Origin: Phycisphaerae bacterium | Lineage (GTDB): Bacteria > Planctomycetota > Phycisphaerae > Sedimentisphaerales > Anaerohalosphaeraceae | Direction of reading: 5' to 3' | Length of the DNA stretch: 47,853 bases | Assembly (NCBI GenBank): GCA_014859965.1 | Contig: JACZKQ010000192.1 | Span: 1-47,853, forward strand | Shown: piece by piece, positions 7,517 to 16,941 of the stretch | Layout: each line of letters begins with the position of its first letter | How positions within the stretch are numbered: position 1 is the stretch's first letter | Notes under the pieces: model-generated | Seen by the model: the letters and a program-made list of their open reading frames with translations, nothing else | Databases searched by the model: none | Told to the model about the DNA's origin: nothing | Program-made: the position numbers and the translations under genes

Positions 7517-8689
7517 ATGAACGCCAGAGAAACAGCATGCGTCGAACAGGCCAAAGCCGCCGCACTGGAGGTGCTTCTTCACAACCGCCGCGGACCGTAT
7601 CGCGGGCTGCCCCGCACCGCCGGCTGGGGCTATCCGGAGCCCTACACCCGCGATTTGATGATCGCCGCCTTCGGGGTGCTGACGACCGACAACGAAAAGC
7701 TCGTGCACTCCCTCAAACGCGTCCTCGAAAACGTCGCCTCCAACCAGAACCCGCTCGGGCATATTCCCTCGCTGATTCATGACCCCAAGGACCGCGGCGC
7801 AAGCGACTGTACGCCCCTGTTCCTTGTCGCCGTCGCCCTGTACCGCATTGCCGCCGGCCGGGCCGACTTCCTGGAAAGTGCGGTCGAGAAGGCCATGCGC
7901 TGGATGGAATATCGAAGCCCCTACTGCGGCGCCCTCGTGGGCCAACTGCCCACAAGCGACTGGCGCGACGAACAATGGGTGCTCGGATACGGCCTGTACG
8001 TCAACGCGCTCGTCCACACCTATCTAAAACTCTACGGCCAGGATGAACGCGCCGAGCAGCTTCGCCAGGAAATGCACCAGTTCGTCATCGAAGACCGCGC
8101 CCCTAAACGCCACATCCGCGAAGGCCTCGTGCTCCGGCACAGGCCGTACTACGCCATGTGGGCTTACAAGATTTACAGCAGCGAACGCTTCGACCTCCTC
8201 GGAAACAGCCTCGCCGTTCTCTCCGGCATCGCCTCTGCAACCCGCGCACGCCAACTCGTCTCATGGATTGAAACCGAATGCAGCGGGATGAGAATCAAAG
8301 GAGACCTCTCGGTCAACCTGCCCCCGAATTTCTTTCCGTTCATCCGTCCTCTGGACCCCGATTGGATGCCCCGCTACGAACAGCACAACATGCCGGGCGA
8401 GTATCATAACGGAGGCATCTGGCCGTTTGTATGCGGCTTCCATATCGCCGCCGTAGTCGCCGTGGGCCGCGTCGCCCTGGCGGAAAGGAAACTTCTCGCC
8501 CTCACCGAACTGGTTCGCGGCGCCCGCGACCACGACGTCGCGTTCGGCTTCAACGAATGGTACCGCCCCGCCGACGGCCGACCGGGGGGCCAGGATTGGC
8601 AGACATGGTCCGCCGCCATGTACCTCTACGCGGCAGAATGCGTCCAAAGCGGACAGACCCCCTACTTCGACAAAATGCGCACCACCTGA
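7517..8689 (+). CDS. GH100-like (alpha/alpha)6-barrel glycoside hydrolase
   Basis: A 390-aa protein without a signal peptide. Conserved segments match the (alpha/alpha)6 barrel of GH100 neutral invertases and related glycogen-debranching-type hydrolases: GYPEPYTRDLMIAAFG (39-54, like the RD motif of GH100), SDWRDEQWVLGYGLY (147-161, holding candidate acid D148 or D151), GEYHNGGIWPFVCGF (294-308), FGFNEWYRP (343-351, candidate base E347) and DWQTWSAAMYLYAA (360-373). It probably cleaves an intracellular alpha-glycoside; sucrose specificity is not shown. Directly downstream of the glycosyltransferase, it could turn over that enzyme's product. A bidirectional hairpin follows at 8762-8790. Confidence 0.72.
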   Translation: MNARETACVEQAKAAALEVLLHNRRGPYRGLPRTAGWGYPEPYTRDLMIAAFGVLTTDNEKLVHSLKRVLENVASNQNPLGHIPSLIHDPKDRGASDCTPLFLVAVALYRIAAGRADFLESAVEKAMRWMEYRSPYCGALVGQLPTSDWRDEQWVLGYGLYVNALVHTYLKLYGQDERAEQLRQEMHQFVIEDRAPKRHIREGLVLRHRPYYAMWAYKIYSSERFDLLGNSLAVLSGIASATRARQLVSWIETECSGMRIKGDLSVNLPPNFFPFIRPLDPDWMPRYEQHNMPGEYHNGGIWPFVCGFHIAAVVAVGRVALAERKLLALTELVRGARDHDVAFGFNEWYRPADGRPGGQDWQTWSAAMYLYAAECVQSGQTPYFDKMRTT

Positions 8690-8761
8690 GCCCTTCCCAG
8701 AATTCATTCCGGAGAACGGCGCCGCAGGGGAAAAGACTTTTCAAACCGCCACGCGCGTAAA

Positions 8762-8790
8762 GAGGGCCCGGGCGACCGGCCCGAGCCCTC
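8762..8790. terminator. Convergent GC-rich hairpin, candidate bidirectional terminator
   Basis: GAGGGC (8762-8767) pairs with GCCCTC (8785-8790); after one mismatch CGGGC (8769-8773) pairs with GCCCG (8779-8783), around a 5-nt loop. It sits between convergent genes. Only three Ts follow on the minus strand and none on the plus strand, so termination strength is uncertain. Confidence 0.5.
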
Positions 8791-8828
8791 ATCTAATCAA
8801 TGTACTTCAGGAATCAACCGTTTGCGGC

Positions 8829-11744
8829 TCACTCATTGCACGCATCGACCGGTATGCGGTTGCAGTCCAGCCATGCGGCCGCAAACGCAGCGAAATCGCT
8901 AAGGTCAACGCGGCAGTTGCCGTCGAAGTCCATCGGATCGATTTCCACGCACACCGTCTCATCCGTCCGGATCGCCGTATACACCGTCGCCACTTCATAC
9001 GCGTCCAGTGCATAGTTCCATATCTGCACGTCATCCAGCAGACCCACATAGGCCGACCACTCGCCGGAAACCGTTTCTGCTCCGAAGAACAACGGCTCAT
9101 TGTTGATATCGGCCACATTCATATTTACGGCACTGGTGATGTTCAATTGTCCATCTACGTAGACGCGCCCCAGACCTTTAACCGCGTCGTAGGTGCCTGC
9201 GATGTGGTGCCATTGACCATCGTTGACCGTGATGTCCGTTGACTGCAAATCGCCAAACGTACCCCGCAGCGTATTCACTACATTGGCGCCGTTGTGCGTA
9301 AGGACGAAACCTTTGAACGGATTCACCCGCAACTGCTTTGCCACAACTGCGCCCCACGCGGCCTGCGTCGTATTAATCCACGCGCTGACCGTATACCCCT
9401 GCGGATAGAAATTGAAGTCGTCGGCGCTGTCGGCCACAACGATGATGTTCGGATCGCCGGTGAACTCCCAGGCCTGGCCCAAAATTCCATCGGCATACCG
9501 CGTCTCACCCGTGATGCCTGCGTGCGCTGCGTTCACCTCGCTGACCAGCGTGCCGTCGAACGTCCAGTGACCCATCTGACGCTTCATGACCACAAAGGCT
9601 TTGTCGCTGTACGCGTCGCCGGCATTGTTGCTGACACGACAGTAATACCATCCTTCATCCGCCGGGCTGACGCCGCTGAGCACAAGCTGCGATGTGGTCG
9701 CCGACGCATTCTGCACGGCTTCAGCGGTTTCGCCGACTACCTTAAACCACTGGTAGCTTTCCGGCGTCGCCGTATTCACCAGGACGCTCAGCGTCGCCGT
9801 GCCTCCGGCATGGACGACCGCACCCACGGATTGCTCGGTGATGTCCGCCAGCAGCAGTTCCGTGTTGAACGACCAGATTTCGCCCCGAACGATCGCGCCG
9901 CCGCTCAACTCCTCGTCGACGCGCCAGTAAATGCGTGAATCCGACGGCAGCAGTATGTCCGCAGCCGGATTATACATTGTGGCGCCTGCAAGCCGCCCGC
10001 GATAGATGCCGCTCGCATCCGAGGTCTGCGCCATGATGACGGCGTTGCGGTCCACACCCACATAAATGTGATGCGCGACAATCGAGGTATCCGTCTGGTA
10101 ATTATTGGCAATGTTCACGCCCGTATTCCAGCTCAGCACGTCGGCAGTGGTGCTCACGTCGACGGCGCCTCTCGCCGGCGAAGGATTCCATGCAGCGTTC
10201 GTCGCCAGCGCTTGCTCCAACCGGACGTCGTCGATATAGGAGCGTCCCGTCGTTGCCTTGACATGCACCCACAGCGTCTGGCCGGCGGGGACATTGCCCG
10301 TCGACAGCCGCGCATTCAGGATGAACTCCGCCGCACTGATCGCCTGCAACTCGGCGGGAATCGCCGTGTGACTGTCGATCAGCGTGGCAAACGAACCCAG
10401 CGTCACGCCGTCGGCCGCGTTGCCCGCGCTGCCGCCGTAGTAAAGGCTCGCAGTGATGCGAGCAGCCTCCGGCGTCCCGTAACCGCTCCGGATGCCGACG
10501 AGCAAGCTCACGACATAATCCCGGCCGGGAGAGGTGACGCCGATGTCCTGGTAGTAGGCCACGCCTTGGTCCATGCCCGCCCATCGGGTCCCGTCGCAGT
10601 TCGGCATGCCGATGCTTGTGCCGACCTCCCAGAAACAGCGCGGCGCAGAGGTTTGATTGTCGTTTTCTTCATACCAGTCCAGGGCGTCATAACCCCAGTT
10701 GTTGCCCGGATCGCCCACGTTTTCGAAGCTCGGATTGCGAACCGTAAAGCCCTCGGCCGGCAGGCCCGTTGTGCCGCTGTTGACCTGCGACGGATGCTTC
10801 TCGGTCGTGAACGACCACACATCGCCAACGTGCACTTTTGGTGCGGGAATGTTCGGCTCCAGGGCATCTACGCGCCACAGGTACGTTGTGTCATACGCTA
10901 ATGTCAGCGGTCCCAGCGTGGTTTGCGCCAAACCGTCCATCACAAGCGTACCGGCATCGCCGGCGGCCACAAGCGCTTCGTTGGGATCCATGTACACGTC
11001 ATAGCCGACCGGTTCGAAGGCCCACGGCCGCGACCAACTGAAGATCTGGTCTACCGGCACGTTCTTTGCGGCGTCGCCCGGAAGCGGGTCATTTGCCTTT
11101 TCCGTCAATACAATCTGAAAACCTGCAATCGTGCCGCGTGTGGTTCCGCTTCGCACGGGACAGTGAATATCCAGCGTTGCGCCCGTGACGTCCGCGTACA
11201 GCAGGGCGTTGCGGCCAATTTCAAAACCGCCGACCGTGTTATAACGCAGCTTCGGACCGCCGGTGCCGGTCATCCCGTTGACGGTGAACGTCCCCCAGTT
11301 GCCGTCGGTCGCATCGGCCGACAAGAGCAGAATCACGTGGTAGACGCCGTACGGCACGTTAGTCACTTGAATGTCGGCCGCGATGCCGTCCCCCGCAACC
11401 GCTCCGTCGCCATCATCAAAGTAACCTCGCGCGATCTTGCCATTGGGCGATGCATCCGCCGTGCCGTCACCCCAGCCATTGGATACGGTGAAGTTGATCA
11501 CCGCGCCCGTCGCGGCGCCGCTGTCGTCCCTGAGCGCGGCGCCCGTCGCATCCACCTGGATATTGTTCCAGTTATAAGCCTCATACCCCGCCGCCCCCGC
11601 GAGTTCGCCCGGCAGTACGGTCTGCTCGGTTCGCGGAGCCGCCTTCGAGCCCTCCGCCAGATTCACACTGATCTTAGCCGCTTCAACCCCCGCCGCCAGC
11701 ACCACTGCCACCGCTACACTAAAAAACAACACCCTTTTCATCAT
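8829..11744 (-). CDS. Secreted multidomain protein: binding modules, Ig-like, LamG and dockerin-like tail
   Basis: A 971-aa exported protein. The signal peptide MMKRVLFFSVAVAVVLAAGVEA is followed by a beta-rich N-terminal domain (to about 215), a fibronectin-like segment (220-315, ending GDVWSFTTEK), a second beta-rich domain with a PSFENVGDPGN motif typical of carbohydrate-binding folds (335-510), another fibronectin-like segment (520-628, ending GEIWSFNTE), an Ig-like domain (635-720, DEGWYYCRVSNNAG), a LamG/concanavalin-like domain (725-920) and a dockerin-like EF-hand tail (DFDGNCRVDLSDFAAFAAAW). No catalytic motif is seen, so it probably binds glycans or scaffolds enzymes at the cell surface. 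The start at 11744 has AGGTG about 6 nt upstream; a GTG at 11750 is rejected. It lies 162 bp after the heparinase-like gene, probably in the same operon. Confidence 0.85.
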   Translation of the reverse strand: MMKRVLFFSVAVAVVLAAGVEAAKISVNLAEGSKAAPRTEQTVLPGELAGAAGYEAYNWNNIQVDATGAALRDDSGAATGAVINFTVSNGWGDGTADASPNGKIARGYFDDGDGAVAGDGIAADIQVTNVPYGVYHVILLLSADATDGNWGTFTVNGMTGTGGPKLRYNTVGGFEIGRNALLYADVTGATLDIHCPVRSGTTRGTIAGFQIVLTEKANDPLPGDAAKNVPVDQIFSWSRPWAFEPVGYDVYMDPNEALVAAGDAGTLVMDGLAQTTLGPLTLAYDTTYLWRVDALEPNIPAPKVHVGDVWSFTTEKHPSQVNSGTTGLPAEGFTVRNPSFENVGDPGNNWGYDALDWYEENDNQTSAPRCFWEVGTSIGMPNCDGTRWAGMDQGVAYYQDIGVTSPGRDYVVSLLVGIRSGYGTPEAARITASLYYGGSAGNAADGVTLGSFATLIDSHTAIPAELQAISAAEFILNARLSTGNVPAGQTLWVHVKATTGRSYIDDVRLEQALATNAAWNPSPARGAVDVSTTADVLSWNTGVNIANNYQTDTSIVAHHIYVGVDRNAVIMAQTSDASGIYRGRLAGATMYNPAADILLPSDSRIYWRVDEELSGGAIVRGEIWSFNTELLLADITEQSVGAVVHAGGTATLSVLVNTATPESYQWFKVVGETAEAVQNASATTSQLVLSGVSPADEGWYYCRVSNNAGDAYSDKAFVVMKRQMGHWTFDGTLVSEVNAAHAGITGETRYADGILGQAWEFTGDPNIIVVADSADDFNFYPQGYTVSAWINTTQAAWGAVVAKQLRVNPFKGFVLTHNGANVVNTLRGTFGDLQSTDITVNDGQWHHIAGTYDAVKGLGRVYVDGQLNITSAVNMNVADINNEPLFFGAETVSGEWSAYVGLLDDVQIWNYALDAYEVATVYTAIRTDETVCVEIDPMDFDGNCRVDLSDFAAFAAAWLDCNRIPVDACNE

Positions 11745-11906
11745 GACCACACCTCACAAAAAAACCATGCTACGAATCTGGGGCGACATTAGTCGGTGGG
11801 CTCGCCGCCTACACTGAGCACCGCATTGTACTGAAATCGAGCCATGGATGTCAAGTCTGCGAAAGAGTCGGACGACTTCTTCTGTCGCCTTTACGGTCAT
11901 CCATGA

Positions 11907-14219
11907 TCACGGGACCATCCGGAGGGTTAGCGATTTTTGCCGCTCATCCCACTGCACCGCCGCCGGCCGGCCGTTGATCGCCAGGCTGTCCGGCCGACGT
12001 TCACAACCCATTCTCGCTCGCACCAGCGACTGCCCGGCCATTACCACCTCCATGTTTGACCGACCCACCGTAAAAGTGGCAAATACCTTCGACAAGCTGT
12101 CGAGAAGCACTGCGCCATCCCGCCGCAGGTAGCTGCCGCAGCCCACAAAACATCGGCGGACGTCGTCCGTGCCGACGTTGGCGCCCTTTTCATAGGTCAA
12201 CGCGAATAAATAGGCATCCGTCTCCCAGCCTGCGATAATATTGCAGCTATTGCGGTGCATTTTTCGCCCGTCGGCCTGCATGTTCAGCCAGACGTCTGTC
12301 ACCGAATCGCCCTCATGAATTCGGATGCCGAGTGCATCCGAACCCTTCAGCCGCTCGATCCGCGCCGGCGCGCGGCCCGCCCGCACCGGGAGGATTACCG
12401 TAATGAATTTCTCCTCGCGCCGCTCGCCGTCCGGAGACAGCGCCAGGTATCTCACCTCCGTATCCGGGTCGTGATCCTTGAGGCCTTTCTTCTCGGTCAT
12501 CTGGATGCCTTCCGGGAACATCGGCCGCACAATCGCCCGCGCCTCACCGTTGGCGATCTCAATCGCCCCGTCGCCCTGCCTCGCCTGGCCTTCGTAGTGC
12601 AGCAGCCACTCCAACGTCCCCGGCTCGTGCACCCGCACATCGTCGACGATGACGATCACATCGCCCACCCACAGAAAATGTCGATAGTTCCGCGAAAACT
12701 TCCAGGCCGTCGGTCCGGTCGCATCCGCAAACACATACTTGACACCCGCACCCTCAAGCAGGCGGTGCACGCCCCCAGGCGTCACGACCCCGCGATCCGG
12801 CCCGCCGCACGCCTCCGGATCCTCGGCCTGGCCGTCCACGAGGATCACGTTGTGCGCCCGGCTCGTTCGGTAATAGCTCGTGTATTCGCGTCGGCTGTAC
12901 GAACAGTTGCCCGAATCAATAATCAGCGGCTTGCCCTCGTGAAACAGGATAAACGACCCCGCATCCGGGTGCGCATGGTTCCACGCGAAGCCCGACTTGA
13001 CCGCCAAAAGCGTTGCATCATCCTCCCACGATGAGCGCATCATCGCCCACCCGATGTCCTCGTACGCTGTTGAGGTATTCACCGCCGGTAAACGCGCCGC
13101 GCCGCCGGAAGCGTAGTACAGCAGCCCAAGCACGTCTTCCAGCCCTGGATCCCTCCGTTCGATGTACCACCGATACTCGGGCTTGTCGAATCCATTGGCG
13201 ATCAGCAGCCGAAGCGCCCGCGCCGCATTAGCCGTCAAACTGCTGTCCCCGAAGTTCACCGCCAACATCCCATCCGAAGCCGGATAGCACGTCTGCACAA
13301 AGAAATCGCCGACCTTCTCCAACAGCGGGATGTCCGCGGGCGGGCGCTTCGCAAAGGCATTGCCCCACGCCAATCGAAACAAAAGGTATTCGCTCAGTGC
13401 ATAATTCGCGTAGTTCACGCTCTCATAGAACGCCCCGTCTCGGTCGAAATTGGTGCTCTTGTTCTGCAGGACGTTGCCTGAATAAGAAAACCACTCGGTC
13501 AGCCCATCCTCCACCGCATCCGCCCAGGCAGGCGCCCGCGGTTCATCGCCGATCACGGCCAGCACCCCCAGACCCGCCATCGACACGCACACGCTCCACC
13601 AGTTGTGCCCCATCGAATCCAGCGCATGGATCCGCTTGTCACCGAGCAGCCAGTCGTTCAGCGTCGGTTCAATGCCGAGTCGCACCATCGCTTTGGTGAT
13701 CTTCTCTCGCTCCGCCGGCGAAAGTGCATCGTAAATGCTGTCAAAGCCTACCGCGAACCCGTAGCAGAACCTCGCCGTATTGAGCTCCGAATTCCACCGC
13801 GGCACGTGCCCGCCGTCGCCCGCCCACCGGTCAAAGGCACCGTAATGAAGCATCGCCGCCTTCAGCTTGTCCGCATATCGCGGATCCTTCGTCATCCGGT
13901 ACGCCAGACCCAGGCTCTGCCCCATCTGCGACATCTGCGCGCTCGGCCGCCCGTAGTTGCCGTGCTGCCCTGCGCCGCCTTCGGCGTATTCCTTCGACAC
14001 CAGATCGTCATTCAGCATCTTGTCGGCCCGCCTGAGGATCGCATCCCATGCCTGCCGCACCGCCGCGTCGTCCGCCACGCGCCGCCGCAATTCGTCGACC
14101 TTCACGTCCGTAAACAACAGCCGGGGATGCACCTTCATCTCTGACGGAACCCCGGCGCTTGCAGCCGTCGCCACCGCCAGTATCACCACCCACGACACAA
14201 AACACATTTTCATTCTCAT
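11907..14219 (-). CDS. Secreted heparinase II/III-like polysaccharide lyase
   Basis: A 770-aa exported protein. The signal peptide is MRMKMCFVSWVVILAVATAASA. An alpha-toroid domain follows, beginning VHPRLLFTDVKVDELRRR and including DSMGHNWWSVCVSMAGLG, as in alginate/heparinoid lyases. The central beta-sandwich heparinase II/III domain carries WNHAHPDAGSFILFHEGKPL and SSYYRTSRAHN-type sequence (YTSYYRTSRAHNVILVDGQ), with the His and Tyr positions expected for beta-elimination. The family cleaves uronic-acid-containing polysaccharides; the exact substrate is not determined. The ATG overlaps the upstream stop as ATGA (14216-14219), so translation is coupled to the GH71/99-like gene. A longer open frame to 14363 is the shadow of that upstream gene. 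Confidence 0.85.
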   Translation of the reverse strand: MRMKMCFVSWVVILAVATAASAGVPSEMKVHPRLLFTDVKVDELRRRVADDAAVRQAWDAILRRADKMLNDDLVSKEYAEGGAGQHGNYGRPSAQMSQMGQSLGLAYRMTKDPRYADKLKAAMLHYGAFDRWAGDGGHVPRWNSELNTARFCYGFAVGFDSIYDALSPAEREKITKAMVRLGIEPTLNDWLLGDKRIHALDSMGHNWWSVCVSMAGLGVLAVIGDEPRAPAWADAVEDGLTEWFSYSGNVLQNKSTNFDRDGAFYESVNYANYALSEYLLFRLAWGNAFAKRPPADIPLLEKVGDFFVQTCYPASDGMLAVNFGDSSLTANAARALRLLIANGFDKPEYRWYIERRDPGLEDVLGLLYYASGGAARLPAVNTSTAYEDIGWAMMRSSWEDDATLLAVKSGFAWNHAHPDAGSFILFHEGKPLIIDSGNCSYSRREYTSYYRTSRAHNVILVDGQAEDPEACGGPDRGVVTPGGVHRLLEGAGVKYVFADATGPTAWKFSRNYRHFLWVGDVIVIVDDVRVHEPGTLEWLLHYEGQARQGDGAIEIANGEARAIVRPMFPEGIQMTEKKGLKDHDPDTEVRYLALSPDGERREEKFITVILPVRAGRAPARIERLKGSDALGIRIHEGDSVTDVWLNMQADGRKMHRNSCNIIAGWETDAYLFALTYEKGANVGTDDVRRCFVGCGSYLRRDGAVLLDSLSKVFATFTVGRSNMEVVMAGQSLVRARMGCERRPDSLAINGRPAAVQWDERQKSLTLRMVP

Positions 14220-15541
14220 TTCCTCTCCGGCAACGCGTCCGTGGCCTTGATCTCGCCGCGAATCAACCGGCCGCCCTGCCCTGTCAGCCACAGGTAGTGA
14301 TCGCTCGGCAACCCCTCGTATGTCACAAACCGCGACTCGCCCACAGGGACATCGTTGGTGCACTTGAAGATCGCCGTGCCCTCGTCCACTTCATCGAACA
14401 TCGCCTGGTAGATCATCCGCGCCCCCGCCTCCTTGGCCGCCAGATACTGCGCCCACAGGAACCGCCCACCTAATCGCGGAATCTGATCGAAGTCGGCCGG
14501 CCGCCGCTGCAGGTTGCTCCAACTGAAGCCCGGCCAGACCACCGGCAGATAATCCTTGCCCCGAAGCGCACACCATGCCGCATCTTTGGCCCACACATCG
14601 CGGCCTATTCGCGCCGCATCCTCCGGCCGACCGAACCGCCCTACCATCCACGGACTCACAATGTCGGCTTTTTGCACCACCTCGTGCACCATCGGATCGT
14701 TGACGCAGTCGCGCTGCAGCGAGCGCCAGTACGTCGGCACCCCCACCATGACCGTAAACCCGCCGTACACCGGATCGTCTTTGAGAAACTCCACCAGCCG
14801 CAGGCACTCCTCCACCGTATACGCCCGGCCGTCGCTGAACCCGATCCCCCACACCGCCACCACGGGCTTACCCTTGTGATGCAGATAAGCCGCGTCTTTC
14901 GCGTCGCGCCCGATCCCCATCTTGTCAACAAGCAGTTTCCAATCCTCGATCACCTGGGCCGTTCCGCCCGCCCGCAATCCCGACAGATCGTACATCACCG
15001 CATACGCACGCCCGTGCCGGTTCGCCCCCTCACGGCAGTTGGCCAGCACAATGTTGCGATGATACGGCGCCGACACCCCAGTTGTCTCCACCGCAAACCG
15101 CTGCACAAAAGCCCCGTCGATCCCGTAATCGGCCATCCACTTGAAATGCCGCACGACCGTCTTGGGGTTCATGGGGCTAAAGACGTGCGCCGTACTCCCG
15201 TCGGCATGCCGAAACGCCGTCGCGAATTTCTCATCCGCCTCGTACTCGCTCATGTCCGGCCAAAAATCCACCGTACACCGGCCGGGCTCGAACGCCGACC
15301 CGCGTCCCCAATGGTGCCAGCCCCAGTCGGACCCGTCCCCCGGGCATGCAAACCACCCCTGGTAGCCGCACATCACCTTGCCGTCCATCGTCGTCGGATC
15401 CACCCCCTTGGCCGTCGGCCCGTCATACCGGGTCATGCTCCGGTCGATCATCTCCTGGCGCGTCATCGCCGCGACCCTGCCCGCACCTGCAATCACGGCC
15501 GCCCCCAATGCCGCCACGGAGAACACTAAATACTTCTTCAT
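14216..15541 (-). CDS. Secreted GH71/GH99-like protein
   Basis: A 441-aa exported protein with signal peptide MKKYLVFSVAALGAAVIAGAG...AA. The mature protein shows the pattern of the GH71/99-like family, often annotated as xylosidase/arabinosidase: VMCGYQGWFACPGDG near the N-terminus, HHWGRG, VDFWPDMSEYE, VVRHFKWMADYGIDGAFVQRF, and PVVAVWGIGFSDGR in the barrel centre. GH99 relatives are endo-alpha-mannosidases, GH71 alpha-1,3-glucanases; the substrate here is open. GAGAGAGG lies 6 nt before the ATG at 15541, so the frame extension to 15583 is rejected. First gene of a three-gene reverse-strand unit for extracellular glycan degradation. Confidence 0.8.
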   Translation of the reverse strand: MKKYLVFSVAALGAAVIAGAGRVAAMTRQEMIDRSMTRYDGPTAKGVDPTTMDGKVMCGYQGWFACPGDGSDWGWHHWGRGSAFEPGRCTVDFWPDMSEYEADEKFATAFRHADGSTAHVFSPMNPKTVVRHFKWMADYGIDGAFVQRFAVETTGVSAPYHRNIVLANCREGANRHGRAYAVMYDLSGLRAGGTAQVIEDWKLLVDKMGIGRDAKDAAYLHHKGKPVVAVWGIGFSDGRAYTVEECLRLVEFLKDDPVYGGFTVMVGVPTYWRSLQRDCVNDPMVHEVVQKADIVSPWMVGRFGRPEDAARIGRDVWAKDAAWCALRGKDYLPVVWPGFSWSNLQRRPADFDQIPRLGGRFLWAQYLAAKEAGARMIYQAMFDEVDEGTAIFKCTNDVPVGESRFVTYEGLPSDHYLWLTGQGGRLIRGEIKATDALPERK

Positions 15542-15603
15542 CAGTTGCCTCTCTCTCAATTCGCCATCACATTCGGCGCGCACTCAGAATTGCGCCATTA
15601 CCG

Positions 15604-15632
15604 AACATACCATAACCGGCGCCTGAAAGCAA
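15604..15632 (-). promoter_or_regulatory. Candidate promoter of the polysaccharide-degradation operon
   Basis: On the minus strand TTGCTT (15632-15627), a 17-nt spacer and TATGTT (15609-15604) lie about 60 nt upstream of the GH71/99-like ATG. Pattern match only. Confidence 0.35.
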
Positions 15633-15826
15633 ATCGCACACGCCTGATCGGGCCTTGGGATTCGCCCCCAAAGCACTCACCGAAGCGCCTGGCGAGGCAG
15701 GCAGAAATCCCCCGGCCGGATACCCATTATGCAGGGTGCAAGAAAACCAAAAAGAAGAGAAATGACTGCAATCACCACCAACAACTCAAATTGTTCAAGG
15801 ATTTGGATTCTCCGCCTCTGATCTCA

Positions 15827-16840
15827 TCACACCTGGTGTTCGCGAGAATCTTTGTCAGAGGGTCGTAATGAGAGAAGAAGTCGATTGACGCGCTCAGCAT
15901 GCTTCTGCGAATCGGCGGCATCTTTGCGAAAGAGCTTCTCGGAACGGAGCCGATTATTTTTCTTTTCAGTGTCGGCCATACGCTCAAGCATGCGGGTTCG
16001 TCCCTTCAACATCTGCAGCGACGTCCAGAGCGATTTCTCCGTTTCTTCATCTATCTCGGCAAGCAGCGCCCTGGCGGTAAAATTGTGACCCGTGTAGCAG
16101 CGAAACCGTCTAAATACCTCATCGTCCGTCTCCCATATGGGGCCGCCGCATTCAGGGCACGTCAGCGGCACCAAAGCACCCGTCCTGTCCTTATCGATCA
16201 TTTCCTTTTCCTCTCCGAGAGAAAACCGGACCTCTTCAAGCAAAGCCGACGGAATTTCGATTTCTTCTGCCGTGCAGGGCTTCATTGCCTCATTCAGAAT
16301 CGCCGCCATATCCGCCAGGGCGACTACATGATCGACCTTCACGTGCTTGAGCGCACTGCGGCACATGTCAGGGTAACGCGCATCGCGGGGGTCCTGCACA
16401 ATGGCAAGTCCGCCGCACTGTTTGATTGCCATGAGCCCGCTTGTGCCGTCGTCAAGCATCCCGGTAAGAATGATTCCGGTCACGCAGGACGTCTGCGAAA
16501 CCGCCGCGGACCGAAACAGCGGGTCAATCGCCGGGCGAACACGATTCTCCTTCGGACCCGCCGGCGTGTACATATATGCGTCATCTATCATCAGGTGACG
16601 GTCAGGAATCGCCGTGTAAATGCAATTTCGCTGAATCGGCTTTTTGTGAGCGGCCGGCTCCACACGGACGCGGGAGTGCTTACTCAAAATATGTGCAAGC
16701 ATACTCGGCGAGTGCGGACTCGTGTGCAGAACGATAAACATGGAGGCGGCAAAATCAGATCTGAGATTCTGCACAAGATGCGTAAGGGCTTCCAATCCTC
16801 CGGCTGAACCGCCCAGCACTACTGTTTCACGTTTTTGCAT
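15827..16840 (-). CDS. Stand-alone CheB-type methylesterase domain protein with zinc-ribbon-like tail
   Basis: A 337-aa protein. Residues 1-185 are a CheB methylesterase domain with catalytic Ser12 (GGSAGG), His39 (VLHTSPHSPS) and Asp131 (TGMLDDGTSG). The usual N-terminal receiver domain is absent, so it is not controlled by CheA phosphotransfer in the standard way. After a linker, C228, C231, C248 and H252 (CPECGGPIW, then CYTGHNF) form a likely zinc ribbon, followed by a charged helical tail. No chemoreceptor or che gene is nearby. Such orphan CheB proteins occur with stress or two-component genes rather than with flagellar chemotaxis; the substrate here is unknown. On the same strand as the hemerythrin-like gene 101 bp upstream. 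Confidence 0.85.
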   Translation of the reverse strand: MQKRETVVLGGSAGGLEALTHLVQNLRSDFAASMFIVLHTSPHSPSMLAHILSKHSRVRVEPAAHKKPIQRNCIYTAIPDRHLMIDDAYMYTPAGPKENRVRPAIDPLFRSAAVSQTSCVTGIILTGMLDDGTSGLMAIKQCGGLAIVQDPRDARYPDMCRSALKHVKVDHVVALADMAAILNEAMKPCTAEEIEIPSALLEEVRFSLGEEKEMIDKDRTGALVPLTCPECGGPIWETDDEVFRRFRCYTGHNFTARALLAEIDEETEKSLWTSLQMLKGRTRMLERMADTEKKNNRLRSEKLFRKDAADSQKHAERVNRLLLSLRPSDKDSREHQV

Positions 16841-16941
16841 AAACGCCCTTCACCTGCTCCGCACCGGCCGGCGCGCACTCCCTTGCGGCCGCCGGGCAAC
16901 ATGCGGTTACAGTGGTTCAGCTTACCACCTTACGCCAAACA

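Noticed and set aside
9294-11792. Forward frames opposite the LamG protein
   Set aside because: Composition-driven shadows with no start signals or domains.
12255-15529. Forward frames rich in Arg, His and Pro opposite the lyase and GH71/99 genes
   Set aside because: Typical antisense shadows of GC-rich coding DNA.
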